DNA of 21,048 nucleotides. Source: a virus. The stretch's first letter is position 1; each line of letters starts with the position of its first letter. The stretch is taken from positions 1-21,048 of IMG/VR virus record IMGVR_UViG_3300034198_009850, one strand, 5' to 3'. A model generated the notes under the pieces. It was not told the origin of the DNA. It searched no databases and worked only from the letters and a program-made list of their open reading frames with translations. The position numbers were made by a program, and so were the translations under genes. Shown one piece after another: positions 1 to 7,762 of the stretch.

Positions 1-38
1 ATGATGGGTGTATTACCTGGTTTAAAACAGTAGGATAA
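1..38 (+). CDS. 3' end of an upstream gene (partial)
   Basis: Only the last codons of a gene that begins outside the window are present, so its product cannot be identified. Two frames are possible. Frame 3 ends DGCITWFKTVG with TAA at 36-38. Frame 1 would end MMGVLPGLKQ with TAG at 31-33. I prefer frame 3 because every complete gene in the window stops with TAA and because it leaves the short spacing typical here. By position this could be another baseplate hub or wedge gene, but that is inference. Confidence 0.4.
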   Translation, partial: DGCITWFKTVG

Positions 39-41
39 AAA

Positions 42-734
42 ATGGCAGATACTTTACCACAAACTTCAAATGAAAATTTAACCTCTAAAAATAGCGGAGA
101 TGCATCGACAACTGGAACACCAACGATTGTTCCTTTGGCCAGAAGTCAAGTTGCAAATACTTTTATTGATGTAGCAAATCATAATTTGGCACACTCATGC
201 GATTTTATTTCTGAACTGCAACACAATACTAAATTAAAAGAGTGGATTAATTCGAATGCTCATACTATTAGAGAAGGCATTCGTGATATAATGAGATTGT
301 TGGGTTTAGGTGATGCGACAGGTCAATTTACTTGGTTAAAAGATGCATTACAAACACTCACAAGAGCATTAAAATGGATTCAAAAGAATGTAATAAAACC
401 TATTCTTGATTTTGAAAAATATGTGGTCCAATATATTGCTAAACTTACCGCAATTATTGCTTGGATTGCTAGTTTACCTGCAAGATTAGCCGCACTATTA
501 GCAGATTGTTCCGCCAGATTAATTAGATTGGTTGGAAGTGTTTTTAGTGATTTTTTAAGTGAATCAACAACAAATGCTGGATTGGGTGAAGTGTTTACAG
601 CTGCAAAAGAAGCAGCCGGAACATTGGTTCAAACTGTTGGTCAAGCTGCAACGGCAGCTCAAGGCGCTTTAGCAATTGCTTCAGCAGCACAACAATTACC
701 TAATTTGGTGGCACCGTTGAAGAAAGGTATATAA
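42..734 (+). CDS. Hypothetical alpha-helical protein preceding the spike gene
   Basis: I do not recognise this 230-residue protein. The first 35 residues are polar and Ser/Thr/Asn-rich. Residues about 45-165 look strongly helical, with amphipathic stretches and a hydrophobic, Ala/Leu/Ile-rich run near 130-170 (AKLTAIIAWIASLPARLAAL) that could be a buried helical bundle or a membrane-associated segment. Residues about 180-225 are Ala/Gln-rich and end in basic KKGI. There is no signal peptide. AGGA at 32-35 lies six bases upstream of the ATG and supports this start. The stop overlaps the spike gene's start in a TAATG junction, so the two are probably translationally coupled. A structural or hub-assembly role is inferred from context only. 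Confidence 0.75.
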   Translation: MADTLPQTSNENLTSKNSGDASTTGTPTIVPLARSQVANTFIDVANHNLAHSCDFISELQHNTKLKEWINSNAHTIREGIRDIMRLLGLGDATGQFTWLKDALQTLTRALKWIQKNVIKPILDFEKYVVQYIAKLTAIIAWIASLPARLAALLADCSARLIRLVGSVFSDFLSESTTNAGLGEVFTAAKEAAGTLVQTVGQAATAAQGALAIASAAQQLPNLVAPLKKGI

Positions 735-1510
735 TGGCAATTAACCCATCTCCGTCTAATAACTTATGGACAGAGCCAGAATCAGCGGCAAATGCTGATA
801 ATCAACCAGTTTATCCATATAATAATATACAACAGACAGAAGCAGGTCATTCCTTTGAGTTGGATGACACTCCAGGTCGTGAACGAGTTAGGTTACAGCA
901 TAGAGCAGGCACTTTTACAGAAATGCATCCTAATGGTGACCAAGTAGTTAAGGTATTGGGAGATGGATATGAGATTATTGCCAAAAATAAGAATGTAATG
1001 ATTTCTGGCGCTTGTAATATTACAGTTAAAGGTGATTGTAATTTACAAGTGGAAGGCAATAAAAATGAAACTATTACTGGAAACTATTTTTTAGAAGTTC
1101 GTGGTAGTATGATTGCCAGAGCTGCAGGTTCAGACGGTATGACACTTATTTCCGATTCTGATATGTCGATTCAATCCAATGCCTCTGCAACGGGTGCTTT
1201 GTATATCTCTGCTGGTGACCATGTTTATGTTGCTTCAGACATTCAAACAGCTGGTACAATTTCTGCTGATGTGATTAATGCGGAATCCAGAATTAATGCT
1301 GGTACTGGTTTGTATGCAGGTATTCAAGGTGTTTATTCACAAGGTCCAATCACTTCATTGATATCGATGCAAGCACCGCTGGGCACATTTGCAATTATGG
1401 ATGCGGTTTTAATGACCGACACAATTAACTCAGCAATTTTTAGTTCACACATACACCCAACACCAAAAGGACCCTCAGGTCCACCAACCACACCGTTTTT
1501 TGGAGTTTAA
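734..1510 (+). CDS. 5: Baseplate central spike, gp5 C-terminal type (no lysozyme domain)
   Basis: This 258-residue protein resembles the C-terminal spike part of the T4 gp5/VgrG superfamily, a trimeric beta-helix at the baseplate tip that punctures the outer membrane. Residues 36-70 hold the family signature (ETEAGHSFELDDTPGRER type, then HRAGTFTEMHPNGDQ). Residues 72-125 give short valine/isoleucine-alternating repeats (NVMISGACNITVKGDCNLQV) expected of an intertwined beta-helix. The C-terminus has HIH at 239-241 followed by a Pro/Gly-rich tail (HPTPKGPSGPPTTP), like the iron-binding HxH tip of phage P2 gpV. T4 gp5 has 575 residues with an OB-fold and lysozyme; neither is seen here. AAAGG at 723-727 and the TAATG overlap support the start. 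The beta-helix assignment is firm; use of the gp5 name is by family and position. Confidence 0.85.
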   Translation: MAINPSPSNNLWTEPESAANADNQPVYPYNNIQQTEAGHSFELDDTPGRERVRLQHRAGTFTEMHPNGDQVVKVLGDGYEIIAKNKNVMISGACNITVKGDCNLQVEGNKNETITGNYFLEVRGSMIARAAGSDGMTLISDSDMSIQSNASATGALYISAGDHVYVASDIQTAGTISADVINAESRINAGTGLYAGIQGVYSQGPITSLISMQAPLGTFAIMDAVLMTDTINSAIFSSHIHPTPKGPSGPPTTPFFGV

Positions 1511-1513
1511 ATA

Positions 1514-2296
1514 ATGGCAACAGTTAATAATGCAACTGGAGTATATGCGACACTAAATTACAACTTTAGTGACCCGAACAACTATGTAGAAAATTTATCA
1601 GCAAATGCGGTGGCACATTTAAATGCGATGCCTGCTTTTATTCAATCTTGGCAAGCACAAGATATCGCAAATAATACTGTTGGTGGATATTTTCAAAATC
1701 CTGTTGTGGGTTATGTAAATACAATTATTACAGTATCAAATCAGATGAATGTGGCTGCCAATTCAGCTAATATCGATTCAATTACAATTGCAGCCAACAC
1801 ATTATATTGGGATGCACAAAATTTCTTAGCTCACACCAATAGAATTTCTGGTGTAACAGCGTATACTGGTGATAATACTGTTCCTTACTACAATAATGCG
1901 ATGAATTTAGGTAAAACCGCATTATATATTACTAATCAAACAGACAATATTACAAATACCGCACCTATTATGGGCAGTTTTACTAGTATTTTAGTTGGAC
2001 CACAGATTTATAGTTCGGCCAATACAATGTCTGCCGACTACATTATTTTGACTGCCGGTATTAGTGCAAACAATTTATCTAATTCACAAATCACACAGAT
2101 TTTGTCTGATATTGCAAATACCGACAGTTTATTAGTAACTAGACAAAATGCAGATGTAACCTATTTTACTAATTTGCAGACTTTTGTTAATAATTATAAT
2201 ACCGTTAAACAATTCTCAAATATGGGTGAAACACAAACCTATTTGTTGAATAATTTTATTGGCACCGACAAACTAAAATCAAGGATTAATTCATAA
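1514..2296 (+). CDS. Hypothetical phage structural protein between spike and gp25
   Basis: I do not recognise this 260-residue protein. It is rich in Asn, Thr, Ala and Ile and has no Cys, signal peptide or obvious membrane segment. Several stretches read as amphipathic helices with regular hydrophobic spacing (residues about 25-50, 68-105, 190-255). The segment SANIDSITIAANTLYWDAQN sits near residues 91-110. GGAG at 1502-1505, eight bases before the ATG, fits a ribosome binding site, and only three bases separate it from the spike gene. Composition and position within the late cluster suggest a virion or assembly component. The gene ends just before the only long intergenic gap in the window, so it may be the last gene of a transcription unit. 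Confidence 0.75.
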   Translation: MATVNNATGVYATLNYNFSDPNNYVENLSANAVAHLNAMPAFIQSWQAQDIANNTVGGYFQNPVVGYVNTIITVSNQMNVAANSANIDSITIAANTLYWDAQNFLAHTNRISGVTAYTGDNTVPYYNNAMNLGKTALYITNQTDNITNTAPIMGSFTSILVGPQIYSSANTMSADYIILTAGISANNLSNSQITQILSDIANTDSLLVTRQNADVTYFTNLQTFVNNYNTVKQFSNMGETQTYLLNNFIGTDKLKSRINS

Positions 2297-2300
2297 TTCA

Positions 2301-2356
2301 AAAATTCGAAATTTTGCGTTCCGGCCCAAGAATTTTTTGGGCGCAATTCGAAATTC
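2301..2356. repeat. Intergenic imperfect hairpin flanked by an 11-bp direct repeat
   Basis: The core is a perfect 6-bp inverted repeat, GCCCAA (2324-2329) and TTGGGC (2337-2342), with a 7-base loop. TTGC at 2314-2317 and GCAA at 2343-2346 could extend it across an internal bulge. The sequence AATTCGAAATT occurs at 2303-2313 and again at 2345-2355 and is nearly self-complementary, so alternative pairings exist. It is richer in G+C than its surroundings. No T-run directly follows the stem, so it is not a textbook intrinsic terminator; an mRNA end, processing site or recombination remnant are all possible. Confidence 0.5.
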
Positions 2357-2383
2357 TAAAAAAGCGATTTTACTCCAGAGCTA

Positions 2384-2391
2384 GATAAATA
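2384..2391 (+). promoter_or_regulatory. Late-promoter-like octamer before gp25 (weak)
   Basis: GATAAATA matches the T4 late promoter element TATAAATA at seven of eight positions. It ends only four bases before the gp25 ATG. A T4-type late start site would then fall at or inside the start codon, leaving no leader, and there is no clear Shine-Dalgarno sequence here. It is either used for a leaderless message, serves another purpose, or is a chance match in AT-rich DNA. Confidence 0.25.
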
Positions 2392-2395
2392 AACA

Positions 2396-2788
2396 ATGGC
2401 AAACCTTAAAAAAATTTACTCCGATATAGATTTCACTTTTACCAAAATACCGGTATTAAATGATGTCGCCTTAAGCTACGATGAAATGGCGGTTATTAGG
2501 TCTATTCGAAACCTTTTACTGACAAATCATTTTGAGAGACCTTTTGCACCAGAAATTGGATCCAATATTAATGGATTATTGTTTGAACCAATTTCACCAA
2601 TTACATCAAGTTCATTGGAAACAGAAATAAAAAATGTTATCCAAAATTTTGAACCTAGAGCTTTGTTAAAAACAGTAAATGTAATTTCAAATCCAGACAA
2701 AAATGCATATAGTGTAGATTTAACATTTTATATTCAAAATGCAACACTACCAACAACAGTTACAATTCTTTTAGAGAGAAATAGATAA
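2396..2788 (+). CDS. 25: Baseplate wedge subunit gp25
   Basis: This 130-residue protein matches T4 gp25 (132 residues) along its length. The N-terminus MANLKKIYSDIDFTF closely parallels T4's MANINKLYSDIDPEM, which fixes the start codon. The family core follows: RSIRNLL, then RPFAPEIGSNINGLLFEP at about 49-66 and the NFEPRA motif at about 89-94, whose EPR triad is conserved in the gp25/GpW family. In T4, gp25 sits at the core of the wedge, binds gp6 and gp53, and helps trigger sheath assembly and contraction. The gene follows the hairpin-bearing gap and lacks a convincing ribosome binding site. One base separates its stop from gp6. Confidence 0.95.
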   Translation: MANLKKIYSDIDFTFTKIPVLNDVALSYDEMAVIRSIRNLLLTNHFERPFAPEIGSNINGLLFEPISPITSSSLETEIKNVIQNFEPRALLKTVNVISNPDKNAYSVDLTFYIQNATLPTTVTILLERNR

Positions 2789-2789
2789 A

Positions 2790-4862
2790 ATGGCAGGCGT
2801 TAATTCCAACATTCAAATCACAGATTTGGATTTTAATCTAATTAAAACCAATCTAAAAAAATATTTACAGTCACAAGACACATTAAAAGACTACAATTAT
2901 GAAGGTTCTGCCCTTTCAAATCTTTTAGATATTCTGGCATACAATACTCAATATAACGCATACTATTTGAATATGGTTGCGAATGAAATGTTTTTGGATT
3001 CTGCTTTGCAAAGAAGTTCTGTGGTATCTCATGCAAAATTGTTAAATTATACTCCAAAATCCGCATCTGCACCAAGAGCTGAAATAGATTTAGTAATGCA
3101 TGGCGTTACTGATTCATCTTTAACATTACCAACATTTACTAGTTTTCTTTCAGAATCAATTGATGGTACAAGTTATAAATTTGTAACTTTAAATTCAGTT
3201 ACAAACAATACAGATATGGCCAATAATACAGTAACATATTCAGGTTTAGTTATTAAACAAGGTGAACCAGTTGGTTTAACATTTACATATGATTCAGCAG
3301 CCAATCCGTCAGCAATTTTTGAATTGCCAGATTCAAATGTAGATACTACAACAATTACCGTTACTGTTCAACAAAGCAATTCAAATACCTATTCACAAAC
3401 ATATAATCTTGTAACAGACTATCTTTCTTTAGGACCAACATCACTTTCTTATTTCTTGCAAGAAGGCACCAATGGTTACTATCAAATTTATTTTGGTGAT
3501 GGTGTTTTAGGTAAAGCATTGACAGATGGTAACATTATTTCTATTTCTTATATTGTAACACAAGGAGTATCTGCTTCAGGTGCCAACAATTTTGTATTGA
3601 TGAATACTATTTCTGGTTATTCTGTGAATACAATAACTCCAATTTCTGGTGCAACACAAGGTGCAAACAAAGAAAGTATTGCATCAATTAAATATTCGGC
3701 ACCTAAATCTTATTCAGCACAAGGTCGTGCAGTTACTAAAGAAGATTATATTTACTTGATTCAAAACAATTCAGGTATTTTTCCAATTGATGCAGTTAAT
3801 GTTTGGGGTGGTGAAGAAAATAGTCCTCCAATTTACGGTGCTATTTTTGTTGCTATCAAACCAAAAGGTGGTTATTTGTTGACCGAAACACAGAAACAAA
3901 TTATTACTAAAGAGATTATTAAACCAATTTCTGTATTGACTGTTCAACCTAAGATTATTGATGTTGATTATACTTATTTGGTAATAAATTCAAATGTATT
4001 ATATGACCAAAAATTAACCAATTTAACTTCTGCACAGTTAGAATCACAAACATTGTCAGCAATCAAAAACTTTGGAAACAATACTTTAAATACATTTAAT
4101 TCTACATTCCAATTATCATCTTTGATTTCTGCGGTTCAATCAGTAAATCCTTCATTTATTACTAATGATGCGAATATTGCATTACAGAAACGATTTGCAC
4201 CAAATTTAAATACATCAGCTTCATATACATTTAAATTTGGTACTGCACTCAAAAAAGATGTGTTTGGTAAGAGTGTAAGCGCAACACCAAGTTTTCAATA
4301 TATTGATACTAAGAATAATAGCGTAGTTCGTGAAGCAGTTTACATTGAAGAAACTCCTTCATCAACAACCTATATTGATTCCATTTCAGTTGTAAATCCT
4401 GGTTTTGGTTATACATCAACACCAGTAGTAACTATTATTGGTGATGGTTCTGGCGCAACTGCTGAAGCAGTAGTAGTAAATGGTCAAGTTAAGTCAATCA
4501 ATGTTACTAATGCAGGTATCAACTATACACAAGCACTAATTCAAATTACTTCTACTGATGGTAATGGTGCATTGGCACAAGCAACTGCAATTTTGGCAGG
4601 CAATAAAGGCACATTGAGAACTTATTATTTCTTAAATGGTGTAAAGAATATTTTAAATGCCAATGCTGGAACAGTAGACTACTCTGCTGGTACTGTAACG
4701 CTTACAGATTTTAATCCTTCTGCAATCAATAATGGATTAGGCATACTAAGTATACAAGTTGTACCAGATTCAACCATCATTTCTTCAAGTCAAGATAAAA
4801 TTATCACACTAGATACAACAGATACAAACGCAATTAACATTAATGTTGTTGCTAAATCCTAA
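2790..4862 (+). CDS. 6: Baseplate wedge subunit gp6 (baseplate J-like)
   Basis: At 690 residues this is close to T4 gp6 (660). gp6 dimers form the iris-like ring that joins neighbouring wedges. The N-terminus carries the characteristic NLLDILAYNTQYNAYYLNMV helix region (about 44-63) and SVVSHAKLLNYTPKSA. A baseplate J-type core follows, with YYQIYFGDGVLGKAL near 230-244 and SYSAQGRAVTKEDY near 307-320, then NVWGGEENSPPIYG near 337-350. Residues 531-602 form a Gly/Tyr-rich beta module (GFGYTSTPVVTIIGDGSGA) that also occurs in other proteins of this window and is not something I know from T4 gp6. A weak AGAGAG at 2773-2778 precedes the start. The stop overlaps the next start by one base (TAATG). 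Confidence 0.95.
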   Translation: MAGVNSNIQITDLDFNLIKTNLKKYLQSQDTLKDYNYEGSALSNLLDILAYNTQYNAYYLNMVANEMFLDSALQRSSVVSHAKLLNYTPKSASAPRAEIDLVMHGVTDSSLTLPTFTSFLSESIDGTSYKFVTLNSVTNNTDMANNTVTYSGLVIKQGEPVGLTFTYDSAANPSAIFELPDSNVDTTTITVTVQQSNSNTYSQTYNLVTDYLSLGPTSLSYFLQEGTNGYYQIYFGDGVLGKALTDGNIISISYIVTQGVSASGANNFVLMNTISGYSVNTITPISGATQGANKESIASIKYSAPKSYSAQGRAVTKEDYIYLIQNNSGIFPIDAVNVWGGEENSPPIYGAIFVAIKPKGGYLLTETQKQIITKEIIKPISVLTVQPKIIDVDYTYLVINSNVLYDQKLTNLTSAQLESQTLSAIKNFGNNTLNTFNSTFQLSSLISAVQSVNPSFITNDANIALQKRFAPNLNTSASYTFKFGTALKKDVFGKSVSATPSFQYIDTKNNSVVREAVYIEETPSSTTYIDSISVVNPGFGYTSTPVVTIIGDGSGATAEAVVVNGQVKSINVTNAGINYTQALIQITSTDGNGALAQATAILAGNKGTLRTYYFLNGVKNILNANAGTVDYSAGTVTLTDFNPSAINNGLGILSIQVVPDSTIISSSQDKIITLDTTDTNAININVVAKS
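4380..4595 (+). other. Gly/Tyr-rich beta module in gp6
   Basis: gp6 residues 531-602 contain two units of the pattern I-x-V-x-(N/D)-x-G-x-x-Y-(T/x)-x-x-x-V-x-I followed by Gly-rich GDGSGATAEA or DGNGALAQA. Similar units occur in the gp7-like protein, gp8 and the 2084-residue protein. Confidence 0.7.
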
Positions 4863-7759
4863 TGATTAAAAACGATTATAAAACTTCGTTACTGGTTGCA
4901 GAACAACTACCAGAGTTTATTCGAGATAATCTCGATTACCAAACTTTTGTTTCTTTTTTAGAAGCATACTATCAATGGTTAGAAACTGCTCAATCATCTA
5001 ATTCAGCAGTTACCATAGCAAGCACATCTGGTGAAGGTGTAACTTACGCATCCAAAAATCTTTTAGATTATACGGATGTTGATACATCTTTGGATGGTTT
5101 TGTCAGTTACTTCATGGCTGATTTTTTACCGTATATTCCTGAAGATGCTTTAACAGACAAGAGAAAACTTTTAAAGATTGCAAGAGAATTATACAGAAAT
5201 AAAGGTACTGAAAAATCTTATCAGTTTTTGTTTAAAGCATTGTATGGTAAAGAAGCAACCATCTTTGAAACTTCCGATGTCATTCTTCGTGCATCTGATG
5301 GTAAATGGATTGTTACAAAATCAGTAAAAGTTAATTCATTTGACCCTAATTGGTTACTAATCAACAATCTCAGAATTGTTGGTGAAACTACCAAATCGAT
5401 TGCAACAGTAGATTATGCATCGGCAACAGGAACAAAAACAGAAATCTTTATTTCAAATATTCAAAGACTATTTCATTCAGGTGAGATTGTTCGTGTTGTT
5501 GATAATAATAATTTGGATGTTTATTTTTATGATGGCCAAGTTTACATTCAAAATGGCCAAGAAATTCCACCTGGTGCAACAACATTATTTGCCAAAATTG
5601 TTGGTGTAATTTCATCTATCAAGATTAATCCCAATTACAGAGGACTATATTATAATACTGGTGATCCAGTAATTGTTACAAATGGATTAAGTCCTGATGT
5701 TACAAACCCTATTGGCGCAACTGCAACTATTGGTACAGTCACGACAGGTGGTATTTTAAGTGTTGTATTGACTGACCCATCAAATGGTTATAGAGTTTAT
5801 CCCAACTCATCAATCACTTTTACAGGCGGTGGTGGTTCAGGCGCAGCTGCACACATCAATTTGATTGACGAAACAAAGTTAGCCAATCTTACAATGATAT
5901 CTGCAAACTCATTAGGTATTGTTGCAAATACTGTGATGGGAAGCACATCAAATCCTGTAAACTATACTAATTTTTCAAAACCTGCAAACACAAATTCAAA
6001 ATTATCTGATGCTTTAACTTTTGTTACACTACAAGTTGGTCCAATTGGTTCTGTTCTCTTAGATAGTCCAGGTTTAGGTTATACTGGTGCTCCTGCAATC
6101 TCAGCTTCTGCATCATATCTTACAGACATCAGTTTACCAACTGATATTGGTGCATTAGGAATTTTACAACCGATTAAAATTAATAATGGTGGTATTGGTT
6201 ATAGTAATGCAAATACAGTATTGATTATTGGTGGCACAGGTCATGGTGCATATGCCAATGTGACTGTAAACACCGCAGGTTCTATTATCTCTGCACGATA
6301 TGTTTATGAAGCCAATAATACGATTCACAGTTATCCATTAGGTGGTTTAGCATATACAACTGATTTAATTCCTTCTGTTAGTATTCAAAACGATCCAGGT
6401 TTGGGTGCAAACCTTTCAATTCCTGGCATCATGGGTATTGGTGCAAGTATTTCACCAACAACAGATAAAACTGGTTCAATTACAACAATTAACATTTTAA
6501 ATCCTGGTGAAGATTATATTTCTGCACCAAATGTTTCATTAAAAGTTGCTGATGTTGCAGTTTATAATATTGATACAGTTCATCTTCCAGAAAAAGGAGA
6601 TATCTTCTATCAAGGTGCTTCTTACAATACAGCAACATACTCAGTTACTTTAGATTCTATTACTAAATTAACTACTGCTTTCCCAATTGATCCACTACAA
6701 GATGTTTATCAATTAAGAACATACGACTATACTGGCACATATAATAATGGTGCTCCTTTAAAGTATGACAGAAAAGTAAGTAATGTAACCACAACATATA
6801 CTGTATATCCAACAAACTATTATTTGGATAGTAATAATAATCCAACCAGTATCAAACGATATGGTGATGGTAATGCAAAAGCAACCGCATCTTTCTTAGA
6901 TGGTTTGATTGTTGGTCAAGGTAAGTGGTTAAATGTTGATGGTCAATTATCTTCATTAGGTTTAGTATTAGAAAGTAAAGATTATAATAATTACACTTAT
7001 GTTCTTTCAGTAGAAAAAGCACTCGCAACTTATAAAGATATTGCATTAAACCTTTTACACGCTTCTGGCACTAGAATGATAGGCAGAAATCTATTAAAGA
7101 GTGCAAATGGTTTTACAATTACCACAGAAGATGTATTGCAAAAAGGTTATCATATGGGAACCGCATTTGGTCCATCAACCTATGCAACCATAGATTCCCA
7201 AGGTGGTGAAATTAGTACCAATATTATTCATTTCCATAATATGATTGGTTCTAATATTGCAGATAAGATTTTTGTTAATGACTACATCGAATATACTGCA
7301 ACCAATAATGTTAAAGTATATTCTGAGGTAACAAATGTAGATTATACCAATAATCAAATTACAATTCAAGATAATGTGTTTGTTTTATTTGCTAATGTTG
7401 CAACAGGATACGCAAATGCCTCCTCAAATGTGATAAATATATCAACGGTTACTGGACAATACGATGGTAACTTTAGTAATCCAACACCAGCAAACAACAT
7501 CATCTTTGTAGGTGATACAGTTTCATTAAATGGTGGACCATTCTATACAGTCCAACAAGTCTTTAGTAATGGCAATATTCGGGTCGCAAATAACTCTTTT
7601 GGACCAATCAATAATGCATACATTACAGTAAACAAGAGTGCAAATACACAAGATGTAATCATCTATGGTGTCATAGGTGAGTATACATTTCCACAATTAT
7701 TAACAGAGAATGGTTACATTTTAAATAGTGAATCAGGTAACATTCTATTAGCGGGGTAA
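4862..7759 (+). CDS. 7: gp7-like baseplate wedge protein, rearranged
   Basis: This 965-residue protein shares landmarks with the C-terminal part of T4 gp7, the wedge arm protein that binds gp10, gp8 and gp6. LPEFIRDNLDYQTFVSFLEA (about 16-35) parallels T4's DSNFEAFCEAYIQYL region, and LYRNKGTEKSYQFLFKALYG (about 110-129) parallels T4's STKGIEASYKFLFKVLYNEE. Residues about 690-746 (DGQLSS, then YKDIALNLLHASGTRMIG) parallel T4's SRWKSDVIRFVHPVGFGF. The large N-terminal part of T4 gp7 is absent. Residues about 286-566 instead hold several Gly/Tyr-rich beta units, and residues 747-965 are an unassigned, beta-rich C-terminal extension. There is no clear ribosome binding site; the TAATG overlap with gp6 suggests coupled translation. 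The family link is good; the gene number is by homology plus order. Confidence 0.82.
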   Translation: MIKNDYKTSLLVAEQLPEFIRDNLDYQTFVSFLEAYYQWLETAQSSNSAVTIASTSGEGVTYASKNLLDYTDVDTSLDGFVSYFMADFLPYIPEDALTDKRKLLKIARELYRNKGTEKSYQFLFKALYGKEATIFETSDVILRASDGKWIVTKSVKVNSFDPNWLLINNLRIVGETTKSIATVDYASATGTKTEIFISNIQRLFHSGEIVRVVDNNNLDVYFYDGQVYIQNGQEIPPGATTLFAKIVGVISSIKINPNYRGLYYNTGDPVIVTNGLSPDVTNPIGATATIGTVTTGGILSVVLTDPSNGYRVYPNSSITFTGGGGSGAAAHINLIDETKLANLTMISANSLGIVANTVMGSTSNPVNYTNFSKPANTNSKLSDALTFVTLQVGPIGSVLLDSPGLGYTGAPAISASASYLTDISLPTDIGALGILQPIKINNGGIGYSNANTVLIIGGTGHGAYANVTVNTAGSIISARYVYEANNTIHSYPLGGLAYTTDLIPSVSIQNDPGLGANLSIPGIMGIGASISPTTDKTGSITTINILNPGEDYISAPNVSLKVADVAVYNIDTVHLPEKGDIFYQGASYNTATYSVTLDSITKLTTAFPIDPLQDVYQLRTYDYTGTYNNGAPLKYDRKVSNVTTTYTVYPTNYYLDSNNNPTSIKRYGDGNAKATASFLDGLIVGQGKWLNVDGQLSSLGLVLESKDYNNYTYVLSVEKALATYKDIALNLLHASGTRMIGRNLLKSANGFTITTEDVLQKGYHMGTAFGPSTYATIDSQGGEISTNIIHFHNMIGSNIADKIFVNDYIEYTATNNVKVYSEVTNVDYTNNQITIQDNVFVLFANVATGYANASSNVINISTVTGQYDGNFSNPTPANNIIFVGDTVSLNGGPFYTVQQVFSNGNIRVANNSFGPINNAYITVNKSANTQDVIIYGVIGEYTFPQLLTENGYILNSESGNILLAG
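5717..6559 (+). other. Cluster of Gly/Tyr-rich beta units in the gp7-like protein
   Basis: Residues 286-566 of the gp7-like protein hold at least four units of the recurring module, centred on SNGYRVYP (about 308-315), GLGYTGAP (404-411), GIGYSNAN (444-451) and GEDYISAP (549-556). Two are followed by Gly-rich turns (TGGGGSGAAA, GGTGHGAYA). They lie between the two gp7-like landmark regions. Confidence 0.7.
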
Positions 7760-7762
7760 AAA

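Noticed and set aside
455-555. Membrane protein or holin call for the first complete gene
   Set aside because: The hydrophobic helices contain regularly spaced Arg and Asp, and there is no charged-loop topology typical of holins. A soluble helical bundle is as likely.
847-1059. Minus-strand open frame of 70 codons opposite the spike gene
   Set aside because: It lies wholly inside a well-supported + strand gene, has no ribosome binding site or recognisable motif, and all real genes here are on the + strand. The same applies to the other minus-strand frames, such as 2842-3075, 18558-18782 and 20711-20911.
2324-2342. Intrinsic terminator
   Set aside because: The stem is short and no T-run directly follows it on either strand, so I list it as a hairpin of unknown role.
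5415-5609. Short + strand frames inside larger genes (also 8925-9140, 9610-9792, 12409-12621, 15484-15684, 18118-18324)
   Set aside because: They are out-of-frame readings of conserved baseplate or fibre genes with low-complexity, Leu/Gln/Ile-rich products.
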